This document shows positions 55,594 through 63,805 of a stretch of 64,000 bases of DNA, piece by piece. The stretch spans positions 541,201 to 605,200 of the forward strand of contig NZ_VJWE01000012.1 of the NCBI RefSeq assembly GCF_007993815.1, read 5' to 3'. Source of the DNA: Acidovorax delafieldii. Lineage in GTDB: Bacteria > Pseudomonadota > Gammaproteobacteria > Burkholderiales > Burkholderiaceae_C. Both the position numbers and the translations under genes were made by a program. How positions within the stretch are numbered: the first letter of the stretch is position 1; each line of letters opens with the position of its first letter. The notes beneath the pieces are model-generated. The model ran no database searches. It had not been told where the DNA came from and saw nothing but the letters and a program-made list of their open reading frames with translations.

Positions 55594-56463
55594 TCAGAAC
55601 CGCACTGCCTCAAACGCGGGGTGCAGCGCGTCGATCCAGTGGTCCAGCTCGTCCTGCGTCACATGCAGGTGGTCCATGCAGGCCTGGCCGTGTTGGGTCC
55701 ACTCGCGCGTGGGGGCCAGGCCGTCGTGCTGGTTGACCAGAAACTCGGCCAGCAACCCCAGCGCCACCAGGTGCCGCACGGTGGGATCAAACTGCTCGTC
55801 GTTCAGGCAGGCAAAGTCGTGGTGCAGCCAGATGGCCTGTGCCACGTCGCCCGGCAGGTGCCAGGTGCGCGCCACGATGGCGCCCATCACCGCGTGGTCG
55901 GTGCGGTGGCTCGCGTTCTCGGTCTGGGTAAAGGTGCGGTCCTTGCGCGCCAGGGCCTCGGTCACGGTGCCCGCGTAGCCCCGCACCGCCTTCACCAGCA
56001 CCGGCATGCCCACATGGCAGAACAACCCGAAGCTGTAGCCCAGCCCTGGGTCCAGGCTGTAGAGCTGGTGGCCGATGTGCTCGCACGCAATGGCGCGGCG
56101 CTGCGAGCTTTCCCAGAAATGCTCCAGCAGCGGCGAGCGCACCTGCAGCGCATTGCGCGTGATGAAGGCAGACAAAAGCTCCACGGCCGGCTGCAGCCCC
56201 AGTACCGTCAGCGCCATGCCCACGGTCTGCACCGGCTGGGCCAGGCCGTACAGCGGGCTGTTGGCCAGCCGCATCACGGCGGCGGCCAGGGCTACGTCGG
56301 AGGATGCCAGTTGCTCCAGCGCGGTCGAGTCCAGCTCGGGCGCCACCACGATCTGCTGCAGGCGCAGCAACGATTCGGGGCACGGCGGGATCACGATGGC
56401 GCGCACGGCAGGGTGCACGCGGGCTTGCCGGATGTCTTGGTCGATGGGGTGTGGAGCGGTCAC
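55594..56463 (-). CDS. HDOD-domain signalling protein
   Basis: This protein of about 289 residues carries an HDOD domain from about residue 20: IVIPPCPESLLRLQQIVVAPELDSTALEQLASSDVALAAAVMRLANSPLYG, then VQTVGMALTVLGLQPAVELLSAF. The HD-like residues are partly present (CEHIGHQLYSL, HRTDHAVMGAI), and HDOD proteins generally lack hydrolase activity. Related proteins act in chemotaxis, stress and cyclic-di-GMP-linked signalling. The GTG at 56463 with GGGGA upstream is preferred; a longer in-frame start adds atypical residues. No partner gene is adjacent. Confidence 0.85.
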   Translation of the reverse strand: MTAPHPIDQDIRQARVHPAVRAIVIPPCPESLLRLQQIVVAPELDSTALEQLASSDVALAAAVMRLANSPLYGLAQPVQTVGMALTVLGLQPAVELLSAFITRNALQVRSPLLEHFWESSQRRAIACEHIGHQLYSLDPGLGYSFGLFCHVGMPVLVKAVRGYAGTVTEALARKDRTFTQTENASHRTDHAVMGAIVARTWHLPGDVAQAIWLHHDFACLNDEQFDPTVRHLVALGLLAEFLVNQHDGLAPTREWTQHGQACMDHLHVTQDELDHWIDALHPAFEAVRF

Positions 56464-56627
56464 AAAAAGTCCCCGGGCCGCCGCGTGTGCCGACCACACG
56501 GACGGGCGCAGCCCGCACAGTTGCAATTCGTTGCATTGTGGCGCCAAAAAGTGCTTTGCCCACCGAACCCGTGCACAAGCGCAGGCTTTGCGCCCAGCGC
56601 CTCAGAACCTGCCCTTTGAACAGGTTC

Positions 56628-57584
56628 TCAGATATTGGCGCCGTCGAGCCCCTGCAGGGCCTGCCGCGTGCTCAGGCTGCTCCGGCCGGGCATGGCCTCG
56701 CCCAGGTAGTCCAGAAAGCGCCGCACCGCGGGCGACAGCCCCCGGCGGGAGGGGAACACGGCATGCACGATGGCGGGCGCCGGCGCCCAGTCGGGCAGCA
56801 CCCGCACCAGCTTGCGCTCGCGCATTTCTTCCTGGCACATGTAGTCGGGCATCCAGCACACCCCCGTGCCGGCCACGGCAGCGTATTTGAGCGTGAGCAG
56901 GTCGTCCGCCACATAGCGCGGCGTGTGCTGCACCACCTGGTGCACGCCGCCCGGGCCGATCAGGTTCCAGGTCGATCGGCCATCGGGGGCCGACATGGCG
57001 ATGCTGTCGAGCTTGGCCAGGTCGTCCAGCGTTTGGGGCGTGCCCTGGCGGATCAGCAGCTCGGGGCTGGCCACCAGGATCTGCGTGGTGTGGTCCAGCC
57101 GCTTGACGACCATGCTACCGCTGTCGTCCACCGAGGGACGCACGCGCAGCGCCACGTCGATGCCCTCTTCCACCAGGTTGACCGCGCGGTTGCTCACCAG
57201 CATGTCGATGCGCACCTCGGGGCAACTGGCCAGGAACCGGGGGATCAGCTCGGCCACCACGGTCTGCGCCAGCGTGACAGGGCAGCTCACGCGGATGGTG
57301 CCGCGCGGTACGGTCTGCACCTGGGCCACCGTGTCGGCCGCCGCCTGGGCCGATTCGCGCATGGCCTGACAGTGGCGCAAATAGGCTTCGCCCACTTCGG
57401 TCAGCGAGAGCTTGCGGGTGGTGCGCTGCAGCAGGCGCACGCCCAGCTGCGTTTCCAGGCCGGACACCCGGCGCGACAGGCGCGATTTGGGAATGCCGAG
57501 CGCGCGGCCCGCAGCGGCAAAGCCACCGCGCTCCACCACTTCGGCGAAATACAGCATGTCGTTGAGATCTTGCATGGGCTTCAT
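56628..57584 (-). CDS. LysR-family regulator divergent from azoR
   Basis: This 318-residue protein has the LysR DNA-binding domain (DLNDMLYFAEVVERGGFAAAGRALGIPKSRLSRRVSGLETQLGVRLLQRTTRKLSLTEVG) and an effector domain of the CrgA/DmlR branch. Regulators of this branch often control divergent quinone reductases or azoreductases in response to electrophiles. The divergent neighbour azoR starts 124 bases away with a dyad between. The ATG at 57584 is followed by an alternative three codons later. Confidence 0.93.
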   Translation of the reverse strand: MKPMQDLNDMLYFAEVVERGGFAAAGRALGIPKSRLSRRVSGLETQLGVRLLQRTTRKLSLTEVGEAYLRHCQAMRESAQAAADTVAQVQTVPRGTIRVSCPVTLAQTVVAELIPRFLASCPEVRIDMLVSNRAVNLVEEGIDVALRVRPSVDDSGSMVVKRLDHTTQILVASPELLIRQGTPQTLDDLAKLDSIAMSAPDGRSTWNLIGPGGVHQVVQHTPRYVADDLLTLKYAAVAGTGVCWMPDYMCQEEMRERKLVRVLPDWAPAPAIVHAVFPSRRGLSPAVRRFLDYLGEAMPGRSSLSTRQALQGLDGANI

Positions 57585-57593
57585 CGTCCTATG

Positions 57594-57609
57594 GATAGAA
57601 CAATCTATC
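57594..57609. promoter_or_regulatory. LysR-type operator between LysR gene and azoR
   Basis: GATAG (57594-57598) and CTATC (57605-57609) flank AACAAT, starting ten bases upstream of the LysR start codon. This ATAG-N6-CTAT dyad is typical of LysR proteins controlling divergent oxidoreductase genes and would also place autorepression at the LysR promoter. Confidence 0.6.
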
Positions 57610-57707
57610 GCAAGTTCACTACCTTATCAACAAATTGATCCATCCCCACAATTCATCCCATGGCCACACGCTGTGGCTCCGATCCACAGAACCCCAGGAG
57701 TTCCCTC

Positions 57708-58352
57708 ATGCAACTGCTTCACGTCGACTCTGCCATCACCGGTGATCAATCCGTGTCCCGCCAACTGACTGCCCGCACCGTGACCGCCTGGCAAGCCGCC
57801 CACCCTAGCACCACCGTGCAATACCTGGACCTGGCCCAGCAAGCGCCTTCGCACCTGTCGGCCCAGTCGCTGGGGTTCCGCACCGGCCAGGCCGCTGCCA
57901 CCGAGGCAGAGTGCGCTGAAAACGCACTGTCCGAAGCCCTGGTGAGCCAGTTCCTGGCCTCCGACGTGATCGTGATTGGCGCGCCGCTGTACAACTTCTC
58001 CATCCCCAGCCAGCTCAAGGCCTGGATCGACCGCCTGGCGCAAGCGGGCCGCACCTTCAAGTACACCGAGAAGGGCCCCGTGGGTCTGGCCGGTGGCAAG
58101 ACCGTGATCGTGGCCTCCACCCGTGGCGGCGTGTACTCGACCAGCGAAGGCGGTCAGGCCATGGAGCACCAGGAGAGCTACCTGAAGGTGGTGTTCGGCT
58201 TCTTCGGCATCACCGACGTGCGTTTTGTGCGTGCCGAAGGCGTGGCCATGGGCCCGGACGCCAAGGCGGCCGCACTGGCCTCGGCCAACGTGGAAATTTC
58301 CACACACACCAGCGTGGCGGCCAACCAGGGTCGCGTGTCGCAGGCCGCCTAA
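57708..58352 (+). CDS. azoR: FMN-dependent NADH-azoreductase
   Basis: This 214-residue flavodoxin-fold protein begins [20 protein letters not shown], with the FMN phosphate loop, and contains [37 protein letters not shown] and [12 protein letters not shown], the AzoR family signatures. It reduces quinones and azo compounds by two electrons, protecting against electrophile and thiol stress. The ATG at 57708 has AGGAG seven bases upstream; an earlier in-frame ATG adds residues not in the family. It is probably activated by the divergent LysR protein. Confidence 0.94.
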   Translation: MQLLHVDSAITGDQSVSRQLTARTVTAWQAAHPSTTVQYLDLAQQAPSHLSAQSLGFRTGQAAATEAECAENALSEALVSQFLASDVIVIGAPLYNFSIPSQLKAWIDRLAQAGRTFKYTEKGPVGLAGGKTVIVASTRGGVYSTSEGGQAMEHQESYLKVVFGFFGITDVRFVRAEGVAMGPDAKAAALASANVEISTHTSVAANQGRVSQAA

Positions 58353-58391
58353 GCCCAGCGGCAACAACGGCGCGCAGGGCACAAGCCCTGC

Positions 58392-58434
58392 AAGCCCCCC
58401 CAAAACCCGGCCCTGTGCCGGGTTTGGGCTTTTA
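58392..58434 (+). terminator. terminator after azoR
   Basis: AAACCCGGC (58403-58411) pairs with GCCGGGTTT (58417-58425), and outside it AAGCCC (58392-58397) with GGGCTT (58426-58431), followed by TTTT. It lies 40 bases after the azoR stop. Confidence 0.85.
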
Positions 58435-58440
58435 TCAGGG

Positions 58441-58498
58441 CAAAACGGCCGGATGCGCTAGTGGAACATGCCTGAGCAGCTATCATTTTTGATATGCC
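58441..58498 (-). repeat. dispersed palindromic repeat, copy after azoR
   Basis: On the minus strand: ATATCAAAAATGATAGCTGC, then GGCATGTTCCACTAGCGC, then ATCCGGCCGTTTTG. It lies between the azoR terminator and the stop of the convergent GGDEF-EAL gene. Confidence 0.83.
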
Positions 58499-58540
58499 AC
58501 ACACGGACCATGCCGCCCCCACGCCACACCGTGCCAGCAG

Positions 58541-60847
58541 TCACTGCGCAGCGGGCGGCGCCTGCCGCTGCAGCCATTGCTCGGCCAGTGGCCCGGGCGC
58601 CAGGGCCGGTGCAAACAGCCAGCCCTGAAAACGCTCGCAGCCCATGCGGATCAAAAACTGCAGCTGCTCCTCGGTTTCCACACCTTCGGCCACCACCTCC
58701 AGGCCCAGCGTACGGGCCAGCGCGTTGACGGTGGCGCAGATCTCGCGGTCGTTCACGTCCACCACGATGTCGCGCACAAACACCTTGTCGATCTTCAGCT
58801 CGCTCACCGGCAGGCGCTTGAGCTTGATGAGCGACGAGTGGCCGGTGCCAAAGTCGTCGATAGACAGCGCAAAACCCGCGTTCTTCAGATCGAGCGCGAT
58901 GGCGTACAGGGACTCGTCCAGCAGCTGCGACTCGGTGATCTCCAGCACCAGGCCGGCGGGCGCCACCCCGGCGCGCTGGGTCACGCCCAGCAGGGTCTGG
59001 GTAAAACCCGGCTCACGCAGCTGGATGGTGGAGACATTGACCGACACCACGGGCACCTGCCAGCCCTCGGCACGCCACTGCGCCATCTGGCGGCAAGCGG
59101 TCTCGAACACCCACAGCCCAATGGGCACGATGAGCCCGCTCTCCTCGGCCAGCGGGATGAACTCGTCGGGCGGCACCGCCTTGCCATCCACCGACCAGCG
59201 CAGCAGCGCCTCGGCACCCACGGTCTGGCGCTGCTGGTTGAGCTGGGGCTGGTAGACCAGCGCGAACTCGCCCGCCTGCAGCGCGTTGTGCAGGCGCCGG
59301 CGCAGCTCCAGCCGCCCGCGCGTGATCTGCGTGAACTCCTCGATGTAGAAGCGGTACGAGCCCCGGCCTGCACTCTTGGTGGCGTGCAGGGCCGAATGCG
59401 CGTGGCGCACCAGCTCCACGCTGTTGGCCGAGTCGTCCGGGTACAGGCTGATGCCCAGGCTGGCACCCATGTACTGTGCGCCCACCTCCGACAGCTCCCA
59501 GGGCTGCGCCAGGCCCTCCACCAGCGAGGCCGCCAGCTGCGCCAGCTCGGTGCGGGACGCCGGGCGCAGCAGCATCACCGTGAACTGGTCATTGGCCAGC
59601 CGCGACACCAGGCCCTGCCCCGCCAGCAGCTGGGTGATGCGTTGCGCCACCTCGCTCAGCAGCGCGTCGCCCACGCGGTGGCCATAGGTTTCGTTCACGC
59701 TCTTGAAGTGATCCAGGTCGATCAGCATCAGCGCCACGCGGCGGTTGGTGCTGTGCGTGTCGCGGGCGGCCTCGGCTACGGCACGCTCCAGGGCGTCTTC
59801 AAAGTAGCGTCGATTGGGCAGGCCGGTGAGCGCATCAAAGTGCGCCACGCGGTACAGCTGCTCCTCGTTGCGCAGCACGGCGGCCTCGGCCGTGCGCAGG
59901 CGGTTGAGCAGGCTCACCACAATGGTCTGGCGCAGTGCGGCCAGCAGCAGCACCAGCAGGCAGCACACCAGGATCAGCGCCTGCATGCCTGCCCTGCCAT
60001 CGGGCGCCACAAACAGCAGCACCAGGGTGATGGCCGCCAGCGTCATGGACAGCAGTGGCACGTAGTTCATGACCTGGTCGCACTGGCGGCGGTAGGCCGC
60101 ATCTGCCGACATCTCAAACCGCAGCCAGCGTGCACCCCAGCCCAGCACCAGCGCCGACACACTGAAGCTGGCGTTGAACCAGATGCCCGGCTGCACCGTG
60201 TTGCTGATGACCATGAGGTTCCACTGCATCCAGCTCAGGCCAAAGCCCAGCAGGCCCAGCAGCACCAGCGCATGGGACCGGTCGATGCGCACCCCCACCG
60301 TCGGAACAGCCAGCGCCGTGACGCCCGCCGCAGCGAGAAACCCGGCCGGGTACAGCACCAGCACCGTGCCCACGGCCAGCGAGTCCACCTCGCCCGAGGG
60401 CAGGTAGATCACCAGCGTGAACGCCAGCAGCGCCAGCACCGTGCCGCCAAAGTCCAGGGCCGCCGGGTAAGCCCGATCGCGCGACAGGCGCGCAAAAGTG
60501 GCGCGGATGACGGTGGCAGCCCACAGCGGCCCCCCCGCCAGAAACAGCAGGTCGGCGGGCGCGGGGAATGGGTTCCAGTCCAGCGCCACCTGCACGTTCC
60601 ACACCATTTGCCCCAGGGCCACCAGCACCGCAAAGATCAGCAGGCCGGTGTGCAGCGCGCGGTCGGTGGGCGGCGCCAGCCACCAGCCACGCCAGGCCCA
60701 GAAGGCAGACAGCCCAAACGCCAGCGTCCAGGAGGCGTTGTCCAGAAACAGCCGCACACCCGGGGCCGGTGCCCACAGCGACGCAACGAACAACAGCGTG
60801 GTCGCACTCAACCAGACCGCTGTGAGGATTCGTTCCGCGAAGGGCAT
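58541..60847 (-). CDS. multi-helix membrane protein with degenerate GGDEF and intact EAL
   Basis: This 768-residue protein has about eight to ten transmembrane helices in its first 320 residues, without a recognised sensor domain. A GGDEF domain follows (about 340-500) whose signature reads ANDQF at 418-422 instead of GGDEF, so cyclase activity is very unlikely. The EAL domain is intact: EAL at 546-548 in VGAEALLRW, then LEITESQLL, DDFGTGHSSL and GVETEEQ. It should be a phosphodiesterase whose GGDEF domain may bind GTP for regulation. The ATG at 60847 begins MPFAERILTAVWLSATT. It is unrelated in its sensing part to the other GGDEF-EAL protein of the window. Confidence 0.92.
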   Translation of the reverse strand: MPFAERILTAVWLSATTLLFVASLWAPAPGVRLFLDNASWTLAFGLSAFWAWRGWWLAPPTDRALHTGLLIFAVLVALGQMVWNVQVALDWNPFPAPADLLFLAGGPLWAATVIRATFARLSRDRAYPAALDFGGTVLALLAFTLVIYLPSGEVDSLAVGTVLVLYPAGFLAAAGVTALAVPTVGVRIDRSHALVLLGLLGFGLSWMQWNLMVISNTVQPGIWFNASFSVSALVLGWGARWLRFEMSADAAYRRQCDQVMNYVPLLSMTLAAITLVLLFVAPDGRAGMQALILVCCLLVLLLAALRQTIVVSLLNRLRTAEAAVLRNEEQLYRVAHFDALTGLPNRRYFEDALERAVAEAARDTHSTNRRVALMLIDLDHFKSVNETYGHRVGDALLSEVAQRITQLLAGQGLVSRLANDQFTVMLLRPASRTELAQLAASLVEGLAQPWELSEVGAQYMGASLGISLYPDDSANSVELVRHAHSALHATKSAGRGSYRFYIEEFTQITRGRLELRRRLHNALQAGEFALVYQPQLNQQRQTVGAEALLRWSVDGKAVPPDEFIPLAEESGLIVPIGLWVFETACRQMAQWRAEGWQVPVVSVNVSTIQLREPGFTQTLLGVTQRAGVAPAGLVLEITESQLLDESLYAIALDLKNAGFALSIDDFGTGHSSLIKLKRLPVSELKIDKVFVRDIVVDVNDREICATVNALARTLGLEVVAEGVETEEQLQFLIRMGCERFQGWLFAPALAPGPLAEQWLQRQAPPAAQ

Positions 60848-60948
60848 GGTGGAGGGATGGTGTTACTGGACGTTACCCTCTCATTGTGTATGCAAGCGCG
60901 ACACCACAGTTTTCCCAGCGCAACGCAGGGGAATGGTGTTGGCGGGCC

Positions 60949-60965
60949 GCTATCATTTAGATAGC
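60949..60965. repeat. partial copy of the dispersed repeat (core palindrome only)
   Basis: GCTATC-ATTTA-GATAGC, the GATAGC core of the repeat, followed by TATTTGC. The GCATG and CACTAGCGC blocks are missing, so it is a fragment or an independent dyad in the 285-base gap between the GGDEF-EAL gene and metQ. That gap otherwise contains only the hairpin near 61046. Confidence 0.45.
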
Positions 60966-61045
60966 TATTTGCACTTTACGGAAAAGCGCAAAACGCCAAA
61001 AATACTTGGATGTTTGACTGCTGTTGCAGTCGCTTTTCCCGCCCC

Positions 61046-61064
61046 CTCTCCCCTTGCGGGAGAG
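61046..61064 (-). terminator. hairpin downstream of metQ
   Basis: CTCTCCC (61046-61052) pairs with GGGAGAG (61058-61064) around CTTGC. It lies about 70 bases beyond the metQ stop. There is no long T-run, so it may be a processing or repeat-type element instead of a simple terminator. The same hairpin type is frequent between proteobacterial genes. Confidence 0.45.
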
Positions 61065-61132
61065 AGGACGAAGCAGCAACCAGTCCGCAGAGCCACAGCG
61101 CCCTTCATCGCAGGGCGCATTTGCGATCAGCT

Positions 61133-61936
61133 TCAGAAGCCTGGCAGCACCGAGCCCTTGAATTCGGTCTGGATGAACTTCTTGACTTCTTCCGAGTGGT
61201 AAGCCTTCACCAGCTTGGCCACCCAGGGCTTGTCCTTGTCGGCTTCACGCACGGCGATCAGGTTGACGTAGGGGCTCTTGGCGTTTTCTTGTGCAATGGC
61301 GTCCTTGCCAGGGTTCAGGCCAGCCGACAGCGCAAAGTTGGTGTTGATGGCCGAGGCGTCCAGATCGTCCAGCGAACGGGGCAGCTGGGCGGCGTCCAGT
61401 TCAACAAACTTGAGCTTCTTGGGGTTGCTCACCACGTCCAGCGGCGTGGCCTTGAGGCCCGCGCCGTCGCGCAGCTTGATCAGGCCCTTGTCCTGCAGCA
61501 CCAGCAGCACACGGCCGCCGTTGGTGGGGTCGTTGGGAATGCCGAACTTGGCGCCTTCCTTCAGGTCTTCCAGTTTCTTGACCTTCTTGGAATACAGGCC
61601 GATGGGGAAGTTGACGGTGTAGCCCACCGACACCAGCTTGTAGCCACGGTCGGCCACTTGCGCATCGAGGTAAGGCTTGTGCTGGTAGCTGTTGGCGTCC
61701 AGGTCGCCCGCAGCCAGCGCGGCGTTGGGCTGCACGTAGTCGCTGAACTCGACGATCTGGATCTTGAGGCCGTCCTTCTCGGCAACCTTCTTCACCTGCT
61801 CGAAGATCTGGGCGTGGGGGCCGCCGGTCACGCCCACCTTGATGGGCTTGTCCTGGGCCATGGCGCCGGACGAGAAAGCGGCAGCAGCGGCCAGGGCCAG
61901 GGCGGATTGCAGGAGAAGGCGCTTGTTGTTGTTCAC
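61133..61936 (-). CDS. metQ: methionine ABC transporter substrate-binding protein, NlpA/MetQ family
   Basis: This protein of about 267 residues has a signal peptide (NNNKRLLLQSALALAAAAAFSSGAMAQ) and the MetQ core: IKVGVTGGPHAQIFEQVKKVAEKDGLKIQIVEFSDYVQPNAALAAGDLDANSYQHKPYLD, then GYTVNFPIGLYSKKVK and IPNDPTNGGRVLLVLQDKGLI. It binds D- or L-methionine. GTG at 61936 is chosen because it has AAAGG eight bases upstream and begins the signal peptide; an ATG at 61969 is an alternative. It lacks the lipobox cysteine, so it should be a free periplasmic protein. No metN or metI gene is adjacent. Confidence 0.9.
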   Translation of the reverse strand: MNNNKRLLLQSALALAAAAAFSSGAMAQDKPIKVGVTGGPHAQIFEQVKKVAEKDGLKIQIVEFSDYVQPNAALAAGDLDANSYQHKPYLDAQVADRGYKLVSVGYTVNFPIGLYSKKVKKLEDLKEGAKFGIPNDPTNGGRVLLVLQDKGLIKLRDGAGLKATPLDVVSNPKKLKFVELDAAQLPRSLDDLDASAINTNFALSAGLNPGKDAIAQENAKSPYVNLIAVREADKDKPWVAKLVKAYHSEEVKKFIQTEFKGSVLPGF

Positions 61937-62090
61937 AGGGAAAACCTTTCGTTGAGAGATGGTTCGCATCCTAGGGTTTCCCCGATAAAACTGGAACAAC
62001 TAAGTTTTCATTTCATTACAACCCATTCGAATAAGAAGACAAGGCCCGTGCCCCCACGCCCACCTCATGAAACTGGCGCGCGCCCGGCGA

Positions 62091-62192
62091 GGGCAGCCGA
62101 GCAAGGGCCGCCCCGCAGCGAGGGCTGCCTCCCCCTTCCCGAATCGCGCAGCGATTCAAGAGAAGGGGGAAGTGGCGCAGCCACTCAGGGGG
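62091..62192. repeat. REP-like cluster of hairpins between metQ and the DUF6817-like gene
   Basis: Three stems follow each other: GGCAGCC/GGCTGCC (62092-62098, 62123-62129); CCCCCTTC/GAAGGGGG (62131-62138, 62162-62169) enclosing GAATCGC-GCA-GCGATTC; and AGTGGC-GCA-GCCACT (62171-62185). The last two hairpins share the core GC-GCA-GC. It starts ten bases after the stop of the gene to the right and may serve as its terminator. No other copy is in the window. Confidence 0.6.
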
Positions 62193-62202
62193 ATGTTCCA
62201 AG

Positions 62203-63291
62203 TCACCCACGCAGTGCCACGTTGTTCAGCTTGTCCAGCCGCTCGGGCCAGGTGCCCTCCACCGTCGCGCCCTGCAGCAGGATGCGCGTCCAGGCCACCC
62301 AGGCGTCCCACTGCACGCGCTTGTCCCACGCATTGCCCCAGGCGCTGAACAGGTGCAGTGCGCTCTCGGCAGCGGCCTTGGCGTCGTCCTTGCGGCCAGC
62401 GGAGAGGTACAGCTGGGCCAGCACCATCTGCGGCTCGCCCACCCAGGGGTTGTGGCGCACGGCGCTTTCCAGCACGCCGGTGGCCACGTCCAGGTCCACC
62501 AGCGGCTGGTCTTGCTGGATGACGGACCAGTACAGCGACGTGGCCGCCGCCTCGTTGGCGGCAGACAGGTGCTGCGTGCAATGGGCAAACACGGGCGGCA
62601 TGGGCAGCACGTCCTTCAGCCCCGGGTGCTGCAGCGCCTTGGCCAAGCCATTGATCTGGTGCACCATGCGCCCCGACGGTCGCATGGGCCCGGGCCAGAG
62701 CGATGCAGCCCAGTGCGCCTTCTGGTTGCGGTGTTGCACGTCCGGAAAGCGCGAAAAGATGTCGTCCTGCCAGCTGAACCACTGCTCGATGGTGTCGGCC
62801 ATGCTCACGATGATGAAGGCCGCCACCTCGTAGGGCGTGAGCACATGGTCCTGCCCGTCTTTTTGCAGCACCAGGCTGCCGTCCGCCTCCAGCGCATGGG
62901 CCAGCACTTTTTGCACAAACTGCGTGCGCGACTGGGTGCAGAACAGGTAGACCAGGTGCTCGGCCGACTCGCCCGCAATCTCGCGCACCCGGGCGCGCTC
63001 CTTGGCAGGGTCGAACTTCACCAGGTCCACAAACGCATTGCCATACACACTGTGCAGCAGCCCCAGCAGGCGCACGTCACGCGGCTGCTGCCACACCGTC
63101 AGCGTGCGCGTCACACCCACCAGGTGGTGGCGAAACGTGCCCGCCTTGTGCCAGTCCTGCCCCACATTGCGCGCGAGCACCGTGGGCAACACGGGCGCCA
63201 GTTCGGGGTCGCGGGTCAGCCACTCGTCGTCCAGCAGCGGCAACGCGCGGGCAAACAGGACAGGGTCCAGGGGGTGAAGCGGCAAGGTCAT
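62203..63291 (-). CDS. DUF6817-like (HD-like) domain protein with C-terminal TPR-like region
   Basis: This 362-residue cytoplasmic protein has an N-terminal domain of about 190 residues with GTFRHHLVGVTRTLTVWQQPRDVRLLGLLHSVYGNAFVDL, a pattern resembling the uncharacterised HD-like domain DUF6817. It also contains ESAEHLVYLFCTQSRTQFV and EVAAFIIVSMADTIEQWFSW. The second half has helical pairs like tetratricopeptide repeats (VLESAVRHNPWVGEPQMVLAQLYLSAGRKDDAKAAAESALHLFSAWG). The His residues in RHH and LLHSVY may bind metal. Start at ATG 63291; the upstream in-frame ATG is less likely. Function unknown. Confidence 0.75.
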   Translation of the reverse strand: MTLPLHPLDPVLFARALPLLDDEWLTRDPELAPVLPTVLARNVGQDWHKAGTFRHHLVGVTRTLTVWQQPRDVRLLGLLHSVYGNAFVDLVKFDPAKERARVREIAGESAEHLVYLFCTQSRTQFVQKVLAHALEADGSLVLQKDGQDHVLTPYEVAAFIIVSMADTIEQWFSWQDDIFSRFPDVQHRNQKAHWAASLWPGPMRPSGRMVHQINGLAKALQHPGLKDVLPMPPVFAHCTQHLSAANEAAATSLYWSVIQQDQPLVDLDVATGVLESAVRHNPWVGEPQMVLAQLYLSAGRKDDAKAAAESALHLFSAWGNAWDKRVQWDAWVAWTRILLQGATVEGTWPERLDKLNNVALRG

Positions 63292-63454
63292 GGGGTGGTG
63301 TCTCCGACGTTGAGGGTGCAGGGAATGCAATGTACACACAGTATCTGCCCACACGGCAGGTGCGCAAGCACGGGGGCGACCCGGCCCTCACACCCAGCAC
63401 GCGCCTGCACTGCGGCTCGGTCAGCACCACTGCGTGCTGCGGGCTTTCAGCCTC

Positions 63455-63763
63455 TCAGACCAGCCGCACCTCAAAGTACGCGCCCTCGCCTTCTCCCAGA
63501 TCCCGGAACCCGGCCTGCCGGGCTGCCACGCTGGCCTTGCCCCAGGCCTTGAGCAGGGTGAGATCGCCAGGAGACACCACCTCAGGGGGCGACTCCTCCA
63601 GGCTCTGCATGGTGTCCAGGGCGGCCGCCACCTGTTCGGGGCCGCCAAGCTGCTTTTCCAGGGCCCTGGCGTACCGGGTTTCTGCGGCAATGCGCTCCTT
63701 GGCCGGGAGTTCCTCGGGGTAGTCGCGCAGGGTGACGGCGTAGGTGGATTCGATGACTTGCAT
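63455..63763 (-). CDS. small protein of unknown function under a LexA box
   Basis: This 102-residue protein starts MQVIESTYAVTLRDYPEELPAKERIAAETRYARALEKQLGG and ends DLGEGEGAYFEVRLV. It is mildly acidic, mostly helical, with no signal peptide or membrane segment, and I do not recognise the family. The ATG at 63763 has AGGAG about ten bases upstream. A perfect LexA-type box lies 26 bases upstream of the ATG, so it is probably induced by DNA damage. The gene stands alone, codirectional with the DUF6817-like gene after 163 bases. Confidence 0.75.
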   Translation of the reverse strand: MQVIESTYAVTLRDYPEELPAKERIAAETRYARALEKQLGGPEQVAAALDTMQSLEESPPEVVSPGDLTLLKAWGKASVAARQAGFRDLGEGEGAYFEVRLV

Positions 63764-63789
63764 GGCGCTGCTTCTCCTGTGGTTTGATA

Positions 63790-63805
63790 CTGTATGAATA
63801 TACAG
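63790..63805. promoter_or_regulatory. LexA (SOS) box
   Basis: CTGT-ATGAATAT-ACAG matches the proteobacterial LexA consensus CTGT-N8-ACAG exactly with an AT-rich spacer; flanking TA and TT extend it. It is positioned over the expected promoter of the 102-residue gene. No other gene start lies close enough on the plus strand inside the window. Confidence 0.85.

Noticed and set aside
58577..60964. Long plus-strand frame opposite the second GGDEF-EAL gene
   Set aside because: Antisense shadow rich in Gln, His, Arg and Gly; the opposite strand has clear EAL motifs.
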